From: Streptomyces sp. NRRL B-1347
GTDB taxonomy: Bacteria; Actinomycetota; Actinomycetes; Streptomycetales; Streptomycetaceae
DNA length: 56,855 nucleotides
NCBI RefSeq assembly: GCF_000720325.1
Contig: NZ_JOJM01000054.1
Span: forward strand, 1 to 56,855
Reading direction: 5' to 3'
Shown in pieces: positions 32,649 through 40,677 of the stretch; position 1 is the stretch's first letter, and every line of letters begins with the position of its first letter. Under the pieces are notes generated by a model. The model had not been told where the DNA came from, did no database searches, and was given only the letters and a program-made list of their open reading frames with translations. A program made the translations under genes and the position numbers.

Positions 32649-34373
32649 TTACTTGACCGCGACCTGGGAGATGTCCAGGACGCCGGTCCAGTCGCTGATC
32701 ACGACGTTCTTGATGTCCTTGCCGTACAGGCGCTTGTAGACCGGGTGGAACAGCGGCACGTTGACGGCCTTCTCGCCGATCTTCTTGTCGAGCGCGCCCC
32801 AGCGCTTGGCGGCCGCGGCGTGGTCCGTCAGCTGGTTGATCTCGTCGATCTCCTTGTTGACGGCCTTGTCGTTCAGGAAGCTGGAGTTGAAGTTGTAGCC
32901 GTCCTTGACGATCTGGCGGCCGTCGAAGATCGGGGCGAGGAAGGGGCCGCCGGAGGGCCAGTCGGCACCCCAGTGGGCGAGGAAGAGGCCCGGCTCGTCC
33001 TTGGCGTCGTGGACCTTGTCCTCGTAGTCGTTGTCCTCCAGGCCCTGGAGCTTGACGGTGATCCCGGCCTTCTTGAGGGCGTCCTGGAGGGCGGTGGCGA
33101 TCTCCGGGCTGGTCTCGAAGTTCTTGGCGTTGGAATGCGTGAGCGTGATGGTCAGGCCGTCCTCGTAGCCGGCCTCCTTCAGGAGCTCCTTGGCCTTCTT
33201 CGGGTTGCCGCTCGCGCCCGCCGGGAAGTGGTCGAACTTCTGGTAGCCGAAGGACTCCTGGTTGGGCAGGAAGGTGGTGGCCGGCTCGGCGAGCGAGGAG
33301 CCGCCCGCAGCGTTGATGACCGAGGAGCGGTCGACGGCGTAGGCGACGGCCTGGCGCACCTTCGGGTTGTCGAAGGGCTTCTTCTTCGGGTTGAAGGCCA
33401 GGTAGTTGGTGTAGCCGAAGTGGCCGGTGCCGACCTGCGCGGCCAGCTTCTTGTCGCCGGTGACCTTGGCGAGCTCGGCCGGGCCGAGGTTGGTGTCGGT
33501 GGTGACGGCGGCGGCGTCGGCGCCCTGGCTCGCGGAGAGGCGCTGGTTGATGACGGACGAGTTGAAGCCGGAGCGGACGTCGATCTTGTCCGGGTAGGCC
33601 TTGCGCTCGGCGTCGGTCTTCTCCGACCAGTGGGGGTTGCGCTCCAGCTGGAGCCGCTCACCGGCGTTGGTGTTCTTGACGACCTTGTACGGGCCCGAGG
33701 AGATCGGGTGCTCCTCGTACTTGGTGCCCTTGTCCTTGGCCTTCGGCACGGGCGCGAACGACGTCTGCGTGGCCACGTAGTCGAAGTCGCCGACGGGCTT
33801 GTTCAGGTGGAAGACGATCGTGCGCTCGTCCGGCGTCTCGACGGAGTCCAGGCCCTTCTTGTCCTTGTAGGGGCCCTCGTACGTGGCGCCGCCGATGAGC
33901 CAGTCCCGCAGGAAGGGCGCGCCGCCGGACAGCTCGGCCGCGAAGGAGCGCTCGATGCCGTACTTGATGTCCTTGGTCGTGATCGGCGTGCCGTCCTCGA
34001 ACTTGAGGCCCTTCTTCAGGGTGTACGTCCACACCGTGGCGTTCTTGCTCGGCTTGCCGAGGCTCTCGGCGAGGTCCGGGACGACCTTCGCGCCCTCGGC
34101 GCCGTCCTCGCGGTTGCGGGTGGTCAGGGTGCGGAAGACGAGGCTCGGCACGTTGCCGCCGCCGGAGGTGTACAGGCGGGCCGGGTCGAAGGTCTTCTGC
34201 GGGGAGCTGTTGAGGACGGTGAGCGTGCCGCCCTTCTTGGCCTTGCCGTCGCCCCCGGCGTCGTTGCCGTCCTCAGGTCCGCAGGCGGCGGCGCCCACGG
34301 CCAGTACGACCAGGGTGGCGGATGCCGCTGCCACGCGGCGGGATATGACGGACTTCTGACGACGCAGACGCAT
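32649..34373 (-). CDS. Peptide ABC transporter substrate-binding lipoprotein
   Basis: 574 aa, SBP_bac_5 (family 5) binding protein. ATG 34373 has AGAGG 7 nt upstream. The signal sequence ends in lipobox GAAAC with Cys31. The mature part starts GGTLTVLNS, and FEDGTPITTKDIKYGIERS is the family signature. First structural gene of the operon. About 300 nt of leader with a leaderless upstream ORF and a hairpin precede it. Confidence 0.95.
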   Translation of the reverse strand: MRLRRQKSVISRRVAAASATLVVLAVGAAACGPEDGNDAGGDGKAKKGGTLTVLNSSPQKTFDPARLYTSGGGNVPSLVFRTLTTRNREDGAEGAKVVPDLAESLGKPSKNATVWTYTLKKGLKFEDGTPITTKDIKYGIERSFAAELSGGAPFLRDWLIGGATYEGPYKDKKGLDSVETPDERTIVFHLNKPVGDFDYVATQTSFAPVPKAKDKGTKYEEHPISSGPYKVVKNTNAGERLQLERNPHWSEKTDAERKAYPDKIDVRSGFNSSVINQRLSASQGADAAAVTTDTNLGPAELAKVTGDKKLAAQVGTGHFGYTNYLAFNPKKKPFDNPKVRQAVAYAVDRSSVINAAGGSSLAEPATTFLPNQESFGYQKFDHFPAGASGNPKKAKELLKEAGYEDGLTITLTHSNAKNFETSPEIATALQDALKKAGITVKLQGLEDNDYEDKVHDAKDEPGLFLAHWGADWPSGGPFLAPIFDGRQIVKDGYNFNSSFLNDKAVNKEIDEINQLTDHAAAAKRWGALDKKIGEKAVNVPLFHPVYKRLYGKDIKNVVISDWTGVLDISQVAVK

Positions 34374-34422
34374 CGGAGTGCCTCTCGGAACGCTGAAGAG
34401 ATAAGGGGAGCGGAGGGAAAAC

Positions 34423-34434
34423 GCGGGAGCCCGC
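34423..34434 (-). terminator. Short hairpin with T-run in the transporter leader, candidate attenuator
   Basis: On the minus strand GCGGG, 2-nt loop, CCCGC is followed by GTTTTCCC, 50 nt before the binding-protein start. An overlapping alternative stem (GCCCG with CGGGC) just upstream could prevent it. Short, so only suggestive. Confidence 0.4.
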
Positions 34435-34576
34435 CCCCGGGCACGTACGCCCATGACCGTCTGTCCAGGATGCGGACACCTGACCACATCGTGGACCGCG
34501 TACGGAACGCGGCACACGCCTGGCACGGAACGCGGTGATGGAAGAAGAAGCGCGACGCACTCGCCGGGGGCGGGCG

Positions 34577-34669
34577 TCAGCGACAGTGAATGTCGGCCAC
34601 GCAGAGCGCGGTCACGCCGAACAGCGCCAGCTCAAGGGCGGCACTCGGGGAGGCGTGACGGGTCGACAT
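34577..34669 (-). CDS. Leaderless 30-codon upstream ORF of the peptide transporter operon
   Basis: ATG 34669 lies 7 nt after the -10 element, so the mRNA probably starts at or next to the A of ATG. The peptide is MSTRHASPSA ALELALFGVT ALCVADIHCR, ending at TGA 34577 with Cys at 23 and 29. It looks like actinobacterial leader peptides that are translated to control downstream genes; leaderless Cys-bearing ones act as cysteine-responsive attenuators in mycobacteria. Here there are only two Cys codons, so the signal sensed is uncertain. Confidence 0.6.
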   Translation of the reverse strand: MSTRHASPSAALELALFGVTALCVADIHCR

Positions 34670-34676
34670 GCGGAGA

Positions 34677-34705
34677 AATATGGACGATGCCGCGCGGAAT
34701 GTCAA
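34677..34705 (-). promoter_or_regulatory. Strong housekeeping-type promoter of the peptide transporter operon
   Basis: TTGACA (34700-34705), 17 nt, CATATT (34677-34682) on the minus strand. This is the best match to the HrdB consensus I found in the window. It drives the leaderless upstream ORF and then the binding-protein operon. Confidence 0.8.
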
Positions 34706-34736
34706 CGCGATGTCTCAGCCCCCGAGCCGGGCCGTC

Positions 34737-36161
34737 TCAACCCTTGGGAAACGCCCAGGGATTGGGCTTGCAGTGGATGCCGTCGTGGTCGAGGAACTTG
34801 GTCTGCTGCTGCATGACGGGCGCGAGCTCGCCGTCGCGCTGGCAGTCCACGTGACCGTGGCCGAGCCGGTGGCCGACCTCGTGGTTGATCAGCATCTGGC
34901 GGTACGGGTGGATGCGGTCGCCGTAGGTCTTGGCGCCCTGGGCCCACCGATAGGCGTTGATCATGATGCGGTCGGTGGACGCCGAGTCGCACGACACGTT
35001 CTGCTGAAGCGTTTCGAGGCCGGACTTCGCGCACCACTTCGCGGTGGTCACCGGGCTCGCCAGGGTGATGACGAAGTCCGGCTTGCCGGAGGAGATCCGC
35101 TCGAAGGTGCGGGCCCCGCCGTGGGCCCAGCTCCGCTTGTCGTTCAGGGTCTTCTGCACGGCCTGCGCGAACAGGGGGCCGTCCAGGCCCATGCCCTTCT
35201 CGACGTCGACGCGGTAGCGGAACTTCTGCCCCTTGCCGGGCGCCCGGTCGAATCCGGGCATCGCCGTGAACTGCCCGGACGCGGCGAGCTTCGCGTCCAG
35301 CGGGTACTTCTTGCCCATCTTGGTCTCGTACGACTCCGGGGTCGGCGAGTCGGATGGCGCGGGCCGGTTGTCCGAGCGCGACGCGGAGTCGCGGGCGTCC
35401 CGGTCGTCGCCCGCGCCGTGGTCGGCGGCCTGGGTGCGGGAGCCCGAGTCATCGGCGTCGTCGGTGACCTGAGCGGCCACGACGATGGCGAGGGCCAGGG
35501 TGACGGTCGCGGCGGCGGCACCGATGACGGTGCGGCTGCTGAGCCGCCCGCCCGCCGGAGTCCCGTCGGCGGCCGCGGCGCCCCGGGAGCCGCCGCGCGT
35601 GCCGTCGCCGTCGTCACCGGCGTCGGTCTCCCAGGCGGTGACGGACGCGTACGGGTCGCGGGGCGCGGGCGGCCGCACGGGCGTGGCGCCCGCCGCGAAC
35701 ACGTCCGCGCCCTCGAAGCCGTCCGGGGCAGCGAGGGCGTCGAAGGCCGCGACGTCCTCGCGTCTCGGCCCCGGCACCCGCCGCGGCCGCGCCGCACCGG
35801 CGCCCGACGGCCGCGCCTTGCCGCCGACCGTGCCCCAGCCGCCCCCGGGCTCACGCTGCTCGGGGTGACCGCCGCGCACGTGCGGGACGCCGTGGGGCGG
35901 GGTGTGCCACGGGGTGCCGTGCGGCGGGGTGCCCTGCGGCGGGACGGCGGGCGGGGTCGCGGCCCGCGGCACGCCGTGCGGGGGCGTGCCCTGCTCCGGC
36001 GTCACCTGGGGCGTCCCGTGCGCGGGCGTGTCACCCCGCCGACGGCGGCCGCTGCCGGTCCCGGACCCGGTCCCGGACGGTGTCGTCCGGGACTCGGGTA
36101 TGCCAGAGGTGCTGCTGGTGTCTGTGTTGTCGGCCGGGTCCCGGCGGCTATGACGTCCCAC
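34737..36161 (-). CDS. DUF3152 membrane-anchored zinc-metalloprotease-like protein
   Basis: 474 aa. The first 200 residues are disordered and rich in Pro, Gly and Thr. One membrane helix (about 208-228) follows, so the C-terminal DUF3152 domain lies outside the cell. Its HEVGHRLGHGHVDC (His427, Glu428, His431) has the HExxHxxGxxH layout of gluzincin/metzincin-like zinc sites. Cys residues nearby could pair. DUF3152 has a mycobacterial counterpart in the same neighbourhood; substrate unknown. GTG 36161 has GAGGAG about 12 nt upstream. It starts 8 nt after the hydrolase gene ends, so it is probably co-transcribed. Confidence 0.85.
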   Translation of the reverse strand: MGRHSRRDPADNTDTSSTSGIPESRTTPSGTGSGTGSGRRRRGDTPAHGTPQVTPEQGTPPHGVPRAATPPAVPPQGTPPHGTPWHTPPHGVPHVRGGHPEQREPGGGWGTVGGKARPSGAGAARPRRVPGPRREDVAAFDALAAPDGFEGADVFAAGATPVRPPAPRDPYASVTAWETDAGDDGDGTRGGSRGAAAADGTPAGGRLSSRTVIGAAAATVTLALAIVVAAQVTDDADDSGSRTQAADHGAGDDRDARDSASRSDNRPAPSDSPTPESYETKMGKKYPLDAKLAASGQFTAMPGFDRAPGKGQKFRYRVDVEKGMGLDGPLFAQAVQKTLNDKRSWAHGGARTFERISSGKPDFVITLASPVTTAKWCAKSGLETLQQNVSCDSASTDRIMINAYRWAQGAKTYGDRIHPYRQMLINHEVGHRLGHGHVDCQRDGELAPVMQQQTKFLDHDGIHCKPNPWAFPKG

Positions 36162-36169
36162 GCGGCGTG

Positions 36170-37207
36170 TCAGCTCCTCGTACCCGAAGTACCCGGATCG
36201 CGGCGGTCGGCGCTCACGCCGCCGCCCTTGCGCACCTCACGAGGATCCCTCAACTCACCGGCATCAGCCACGAGTTCACGGATCGCGGCGGCCACCGCGT
36301 CCGGAAACTCCATCATCGCCACGTGCCCGGCCTCGGTCAGCGTGAGCAGCCGCGAATCGCGGAAGGCCGCCGAGGCCTTGCGCGCCATGCGGTACGACAC
36401 GAGTTGGTCCCGGCCGCCGTACACGAGCAGCGTCGGCGCGAGCACCCGCTCGGCCTGCCGCCACAGGCCGTGCTGGCCGCCGAGCGTGTACGCGTTCACG
36501 ATGCCGCGGGCCGAGCGGGCCATGGCGTCCCAGAAGTAGGGGTGTGCGAGCCGGCGCTCCATCTCGCGCACGGCCACCTCGAACGCCTCCGGCGAGACGT
36601 TGGCCGGATCGCCGTAACAGAGCTCCATGACGCCGCGCACCCGCATCTCCGGCGTCCACTCCTTGGTCAGCCGGGTGAACAGGGCGGCCACACCGGGCAG
36701 CGCGAGCAGCCCCGTGGGCACGGCGGTGCGCTGCACCCGCAGCTCGGGCAGGGCGGGCGAGACCAGGGTGAGGGTGCGCACGAGGTCGGGCCTGACCGCG
36801 GCGACGCGGGTGGTGACGGCACCGCCCAGGGAGTTGCCCACCAGGTGGACGGGGCCGCGGCCGCGCGCCTCCAGGAAGCGGATGACCGCGCGCGCGTGCC
36901 CGGTGACCGAGTAGTCCCCGTCGTCCGGGGGCGGCGAGTCGCCGAAACCCGGCAGATCGAGGGCCTCGCCGTGCACGACGTCCTGGAGCAGCGGCATCAG
37001 CGCCGACCAGTTCCTGGAGGAGCCGCCGAGCCCGTGCACGTACAGGGCGGGCGGCAGCTCCGTGTCGGCCGCGGTCCTGCCGCGCACCGAGAGCGTCATG
37101 CCGGGCAGCGTGACCGAGTCCATGCGCTCGCCCTCCGCGGCACCGACGGCGCCCGGCCTGGGGGCGACGGTGGCGGCCAGCAGGTCCGGCAACTCGGTCG
37201 AAGACAT
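36170..37207 (-). CDS. Alpha/beta-hydrolase
   Basis: 345 aa. YVHGLGG forms the oxyanion loop, GNSLGG the nucleophile elbow, VYGGRDQLV the acid region and AGHVAMME the catalytic His, a full esterase/lipase-type triad. No signal peptide. The substrate cannot be told. ATG 37207 stands 7 nt after TAACAT, which suggests a leaderless transcript. Confidence 0.9.
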   Translation of the reverse strand: MSSTELPDLLAATVAPRPGAVGAAEGERMDSVTLPGMTLSVRGRTAADTELPPALYVHGLGGSSRNWSALMPLLQDVVHGEALDLPGFGDSPPPDDGDYSVTGHARAVIRFLEARGRGPVHLVGNSLGGAVTTRVAAVRPDLVRTLTLVSPALPELRVQRTAVPTGLLALPGVAALFTRLTKEWTPEMRVRGVMELCYGDPANVSPEAFEVAVREMERRLAHPYFWDAMARSARGIVNAYTLGGQHGLWRQAERVLAPTLLVYGGRDQLVSYRMARKASAAFRDSRLLTLTEAGHVAMMEFPDAVAAAIRELVADAGELRDPREVRKGGGVSADRRDPGTSGTRS

Positions 37208-37502
37208 GCGGGCAATGTTACGAGACGATCACGCGTTGGATCGCGTGTTCGGGGTCACAGGTGCCGTTTGGATCGCGTAACAGATCACGCGGGCCCCGGG
37301 CGAGGGATCGCGTGGCGCCCCGATCGGGTGTTCCCTTGATGCAGAGGGAACTCGCCGGGACGAGGTGCGCGAACAGGGCACTCGCACCGCGGGACCGTCC
37401 CGTACGGGGGAACCGGCGCAGCCGGAGGAGACCGCGGCCGGGACGGACCGCACCACCTCGAAGACCCGAAGACACCGGCAAGAGATCCGAGGAGTCCCGA
37501 TC
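37208..37502. promoter_or_regulatory. Divergent promoter region with repeated GGATCGCGT elements
   Basis: GGATCGCGT occurs at 37238, 37270 and 37305, and near-inverse GATCACGCG at 37227 and 37283. CACGCG-TTGGAT-CGCGTG (37230-37247) is a perfect inverted repeat. On the minus strand TAACAT (37215-37220) is the likely -10 of the hydrolase gene. The layout looks like clustered operator sites shared by the divergent genes. Confidence 0.55.
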
Positions 37503-37721
37503 ATGACCGTTGATCCCACCGACCCGGACACGTTCGAGGCCGAGGAGTCCGCGGACGGCCTCGGCGAGGAGACGCCCGAGGCCGACGCCGCCGAGCAGCA
37601 CACCGACCTCGCGCCGCAGCACGACGGCTCCCTGGAGGACGTCGACCCCGGCGCCGCCAACGTGGCCGACGTCGCCGAGCAGGCCCGCGTGGTCGACCTG
37701 GACGAGGACGACTACCGCTGA
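37503..37721 (+). CDS. Small acidic protein of unknown function
   Basis: 72 aa; about a third of residues are Asp or Glu, with no Cys or Trp. The C-terminus EQARVVDLDEDDYR looks conserved in streptomycete homologues from memory. ATG 37503 has GAGGAG 8 nt upstream, which rules out the longer in-frame start. Probably disordered and cytoplasmic. It stands alone between a divergent hydrolase and the TetR gene. Confidence 0.8.
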   Translation: MTVDPTDPDTFEAEESADGLGEETPEADAAEQHTDLAPQHDGSLEDVDPGAANVADVAEQARVVDLDEDDYR

Positions 37722-37888
37722 GCGGGGGCGCGCGCTCGCGCGGCTGCCCGTGTTTGCCCTGCTACGCACCGCTTCCATGGGCACAGGGTCCGTGAAATTC
37801 TGCGCTCGCACCGCGCACATCACAGTTACCGAAAAGTACGATGGCGGCGCGGCGCACACCGCAACTAAGGACGATTCTGGGAGGCGGC

Positions 37889-38530
37889 GTGACAGCCATC
37901 GAGCAGACAGAGGCGGCACGCCCGCGGGGCACTCGCCTGCCGCGCCGTGCCCGACGCAACCAACTCCTCGGCGCGGCCCAGGAGGTCTTCGTCGCCCAGG
38001 GGTACCACGCGGCGGCGATGGACGACATCGCCGAGCGGGCGGGCGTCAGCAAGCCGGTGCTCTACCAGCACTTCCCCGGCAAGCTCGACCTGTACCTGGC
38101 CCTGCTCGACCAGCACTGCGACAACCTGCTGCAGGCGGTGCGCGCGGCCCTGGCCTCGACGACCGACAACAAGCTGCGCGTCGCGGCGACGATGGACGCC
38201 TACTTCGGGTACGTGGAGGACGACGGCGGCGCCTTCCGGCTCGTCTTCGAGTCGGACCTGACCAACGAGCCCGCGGTCCGCGAGCGCGTCGACAAGGTCA
38301 CGCTCCAGTGCGCGGAGGCGATCTGCGAGGTCATCGCGGAGGACACAGGGCTGCCCGAGGCCGAGGCGATGCTGCTGGCCTCCGGGCTCGGCGGCCTCGC
38401 CCAGGTCGTCGCCCGCTCCTGGCTGCACAGCGACGGCGGCGTCCCGCGCGCGAAGGCGGTGCAGCTGCTCACCTCGCTCGCCTGGCGCGGCATCGCGGGC
38501 TTCCCGCTGCACGGCTCCGAGGGCCACTGA
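37889..38530 (+). CDS. TetR-family transcriptional regulator
   Basis: 213 aa. The helix-turn-helix lies at about 30-65, with MDDIAERAGVSKPVLYQHF as recognition segment. The ligand-binding half has no Cys. GTG 37889 has GGGAGG close upstream. It is followed by DUF3107, the order also seen in mycobacteria. Target and ligand unknown; the repeated sites at 37227-37313 are one place to look. Confidence 0.92.
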   Translation: MTAIEQTEAARPRGTRLPRRARRNQLLGAAQEVFVAQGYHAAAMDDIAERAGVSKPVLYQHFPGKLDLYLALLDQHCDNLLQAVRAALASTTDNKLRVAATMDAYFGYVEDDGGAFRLVFESDLTNEPAVRERVDKVTLQCAEAICEVIAEDTGLPEAEAMLLASGLGGLAQVVARSWLHSDGGVPRAKAVQLLTSLAWRGIAGFPLHGSEGH

Positions 38531-38684
38531 GCACACGGGCCGGTTCCCCGCCCTGTTTTTCTTCCCGGCGCGTGTTCGCTCCTGGCGTGCGCGGCCGGAG
38601 CCGCCCGCGTCGCTTCACCGGGCTAATCTGTGCAGGTACGGCGCGGGCGGCCGCGCACATCACTGACCGTCGGAGGGACAAAGC

Positions 38685-38912
38685 GTGGAGGTCAAGATCG
38701 GCGTGCAGCACGCGCCGCGCGAGATCGTTCTGGAGAGCGGTCAGAGCGCCGAGGAGGTCGAGAGCGCGGTCTCCGAGGCCCTGACGGGCAAGGCCCCGCT
38801 GCTGAGCCTGACGGACGACCACGGCCGCAAGGTCCTGGTCCCCGCCGACCGCCTCGCGTACGTGGAGATCGGCGAGCCGGCCCAGCGCAAGGTGGGCTTC
38901 GGCGCCCTGTAG
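38685..38912 (+). CDS. DUF3107 family protein
   Basis: 75 aa: EVKIGVQHAPREIVLES, then a Glu-rich helix, GRKVLVPADRLAYVEIGE and VGFGAL, the DUF3107 (TB9.4-like) pattern. Start GTG 38685 with GGAGGG 7 nt upstream. Small, soluble, function unknown. Its gene follows the TetR regulator in actinobacteria. Confidence 0.9.
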   Translation: MEVKIGVQHAPREIVLESGQSAEEVESAVSEALTGKAPLLSLTDDHGRKVLVPADRLAYVEIGEPAQRKVGFGAL

Positions 38913-38944
38913 CACGCGGACGGCGCGCGTCGACGCGCCGCGCA

Positions 38945-38983
38945 CGAGAGCGGCCCGGTGGTTCGACCACCGGGCCGTTCTCG
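38945..38983 (+). terminator. Terminator hairpin after the DUF3107 gene
   Basis: An 18-bp stem with one G-U pair (38945-38962 and 38966-38983, loop TCG), 33 nt after the stop. Very stable; no long T-run, as usual in streptomycetes. Confidence 0.8.
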
Positions 38984-39159
38984 CGTGTTCACCCGCTGTT
39001 CACCCGGTGTACGGGGATCCACGGTCCGTCGCGGACATGAATGGGGTGGAGGGTTGCGTTCCGACCGCCGGGGTACAACCGGCTACGACCGTTTTGCCCC
39101 CACGATCCGCACGCGGTCGTCCGCGATCCGCACCCGACCACGAGGGAGGGACCCCCACC

Positions 39160-39429
39160 GTGATCCTGGAAGCGCTCGGCTCCGCCCTTCTCGGCCTGGC
39201 CCTCGCCTGGGCGACGGCCCACCGGCTCGCCCACCGGCTGCCGTCCCGCACGCTCGTCCTCGCGACCGGCGTGGCCGGCGCGCTCATGGGCGCGTTCATC
39301 GCGCACACGGCGCTCGGCCCCGGCCGCTCGGCCATGACGCTCGCGGGCGCCCTGATCGTCTCGGCCGCGCTGCTGTCCCTGCTGCTCCGCCCTGACCGCC
39401 GCCTACGCCGCCGTCAGGTCACGGCGTAG
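39160..39429 (+). CDS. Small membrane protein
   Basis: 89 aa from GTG 39160 with GGAGGG 9 nt upstream. Three hydrophobic helices (about 2-20, 29-50, 58-78), basic C-terminus RRLRRRQ. No family recognised. The longer frame from 39007 lacks coding bias in its first 50 codons and is rejected. Confidence 0.75.
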   Translation: MILEALGSALLGLALAWATAHRLAHRLPSRTLVLATGVAGALMGAFIAHTALGPGRSAMTLAGALIVSAALLSLLLRPDRRLRRRQVTA

Positions 39430-39474
39430 GCCTCCGGGGCGCGACCGGGGCCCGGCCACGGGCCGGGCCCGGAC

Positions 39475-40239
39475 TCAGGCCGCCAGGCCGAGCGCGGCCA
39501 TCCGCTTGGTGTGCGCCTCGGTGATCCGCGAGAACATCCGCCCGACCTCGGCGAGGTCGAACCCGTCCGCGACACCGCCGACCAGCATGGTCGACAGGGC
39601 GTCCCGGTCGGCCACCACCCGCTGCGACTGCGAGAGCGCCTCGCCCATCAGGCGTCGCGCCCACAGCGCGAGCCGCCCGCCGACGCGCGGGTCCGCGTCG
39701 ATCGCGGCGCGCACCTTCTCCACGGCGAAGCTCGCGTGCCCGGTGTCGTCGAGGACGCCCAGGACGAGCCGGCGCGTGTCGACGTCGAGCCGGGCCGCGA
39801 CCTCGCGGTAGAAGTCACTGGCGATGGAGTCGCCGACGTACGCCTTGACCAGGCCCTCCAGCCAGTCGGACGGCGCCGTCTGCCGGTGGAAGCCGTCGAG
39901 CGCGGCGACGAAGGGCTCCATGGCCTCGGTCGGCTCCGCGCCGACCGCCGCGAGCCGGTCCCGCAACTGCTCGAAGTGGTGGAACTCGGCGGACGCCATC
40001 TTCGCCAGCTCCGCCTTGTCGGCAAGGGTCGGCGCCAGCTTGGCGTCCTCCGCGAGCCGCTCGAACGCGGCGAGCTCCCCGTAGGCGAGCGCGCCGAGGA
40101 GGTCCACGACCGCGGCGCGGTACTGCGGGTCGGCGGAAGCTTTCGCCCAGTCCTGGGCGGCCACCCCGGTGGGGGTCTCGACGGCCTCGGCGTCGGCTGC
40201 GTCGGGTCCGGGCTGAGCTGCGTTGTCAGGCGTCTCCAT
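39475..40239 (-). CDS. Ferritin-like MiaE_2 family protein
   Basis: 254 aa. A ferritin-like four-helix region has Glu in AYGELAAFERL, and a second pair in the helix of SAEFHHFEQLRDRL, followed further on by helices with DDTGHASF. These are the di-iron ligand patterns of the MiaE-like (PF13794) group, named after a tRNA hydroxylase; whether this one modifies tRNA is unknown. ATG 40239 has TATTGT 7 nt upstream and no ribosome site, suggesting a leaderless transcript. Divergent from the DEAD-box helicase gene, as in mycobacteria. Confidence 0.85.
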   Translation of the reverse strand: METPDNAAQPGPDAADAEAVETPTGVAAQDWAKASADPQYRAAVVDLLGALAYGELAAFERLAEDAKLAPTLADKAELAKMASAEFHHFEQLRDRLAAVGAEPTEAMEPFVAALDGFHRQTAPSDWLEGLVKAYVGDSIASDFYREVAARLDVDTRRLVLGVLDDTGHASFAVEKVRAAIDADPRVGGRLALWARRLMGEALSQSQRVVADRDALSTMLVGGVADGFDLAEVGRMFSRITEAHTKRMAALGLAA

Positions 40240-40677
40240 GAAGCGCACAATAGCCCGCCCGTCCGGTGGCGTAAGGCCCTGGTCAGCCACTGTGACGACA
40301 ACGACGTACGGCCGCCGAGGGGGCGCGCGGCGACCCTGCGGGAGCGCCGGTGCGAGACGGGTGACACAAATCGCCGGACACTCATGCGAGATTCCGGGGT
40401 ACAGTGGTAATGCGCCCGCCGAATATTCGACGGGCCGTATGAATGAGGATGCCCGGTCGGTGGCCCGATCGGCTCCGACCAGACAGCCCTCCAGGGCCAG
40501 TGCGCATCGTGCGTACGGCATGCGGAGGGACCCTCAGCGGTGTGAGCGCTCGAGCGTCGGCAGTGGTCCCGTGCCACCTGGCCCGCCCGGTTCGTTCCAC
40601 AGGCGGCCGACAGTCCCCGACACGGTCACGACCCCCAGCGTTCGCCTCGCGCCGCGTCTCACAGAAGAGGCATAGCC
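40240..40677. promoter_or_regulatory. 438-nt divergent region: leader of the DEAD-box helicase gene
   Basis: Going left, TATTGT serves the ferritin-like gene. Going right, GGACAC-18-TACAGT (40376-40405) is a plausible promoter for the helicase, giving a leader of about 270 nt. Right after it comes the palindrome GCCCGCCGAATATTCGACGG-GC (40414-40435), whose core CGAATATTCG is perfect. A frame ATG 40439 to 40675 (78 codons) ends just before the helicase start but has poor codon bias. Confidence 0.5.

Larger units (their letters stand above)
34374..34736 (-). other. Leader and promoter region of the peptide transporter operon (363 nt)
   Basis: Between the DUF3152 stop and the binding-protein start. 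It holds a strong promoter, a leaderless 30-codon ORF and a hairpin with a T-run, each listed separately. No other gene or repeat is seen. Confidence 0.8.

Noticed and set aside
31995..34538. Plus-strand frame of 847 codons across permease and binding protein
   Set aside because: Spans two opposite-strand genes with clear signatures; typical high-GC shadow.
37208..37313. Mobile element ends or attachment site
   Set aside because: The repeats are short and clustered between divergent genes, with no transposase or integrase and no target duplication.
40439..40675. 78-codon ORF before the DEAD-box helicase as a real protein gene
   Set aside because: Third-position G/C is low, Arg/Pro/Ser-rich, no ribosome site and no known family. 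Kept only as a possible coupling frame.
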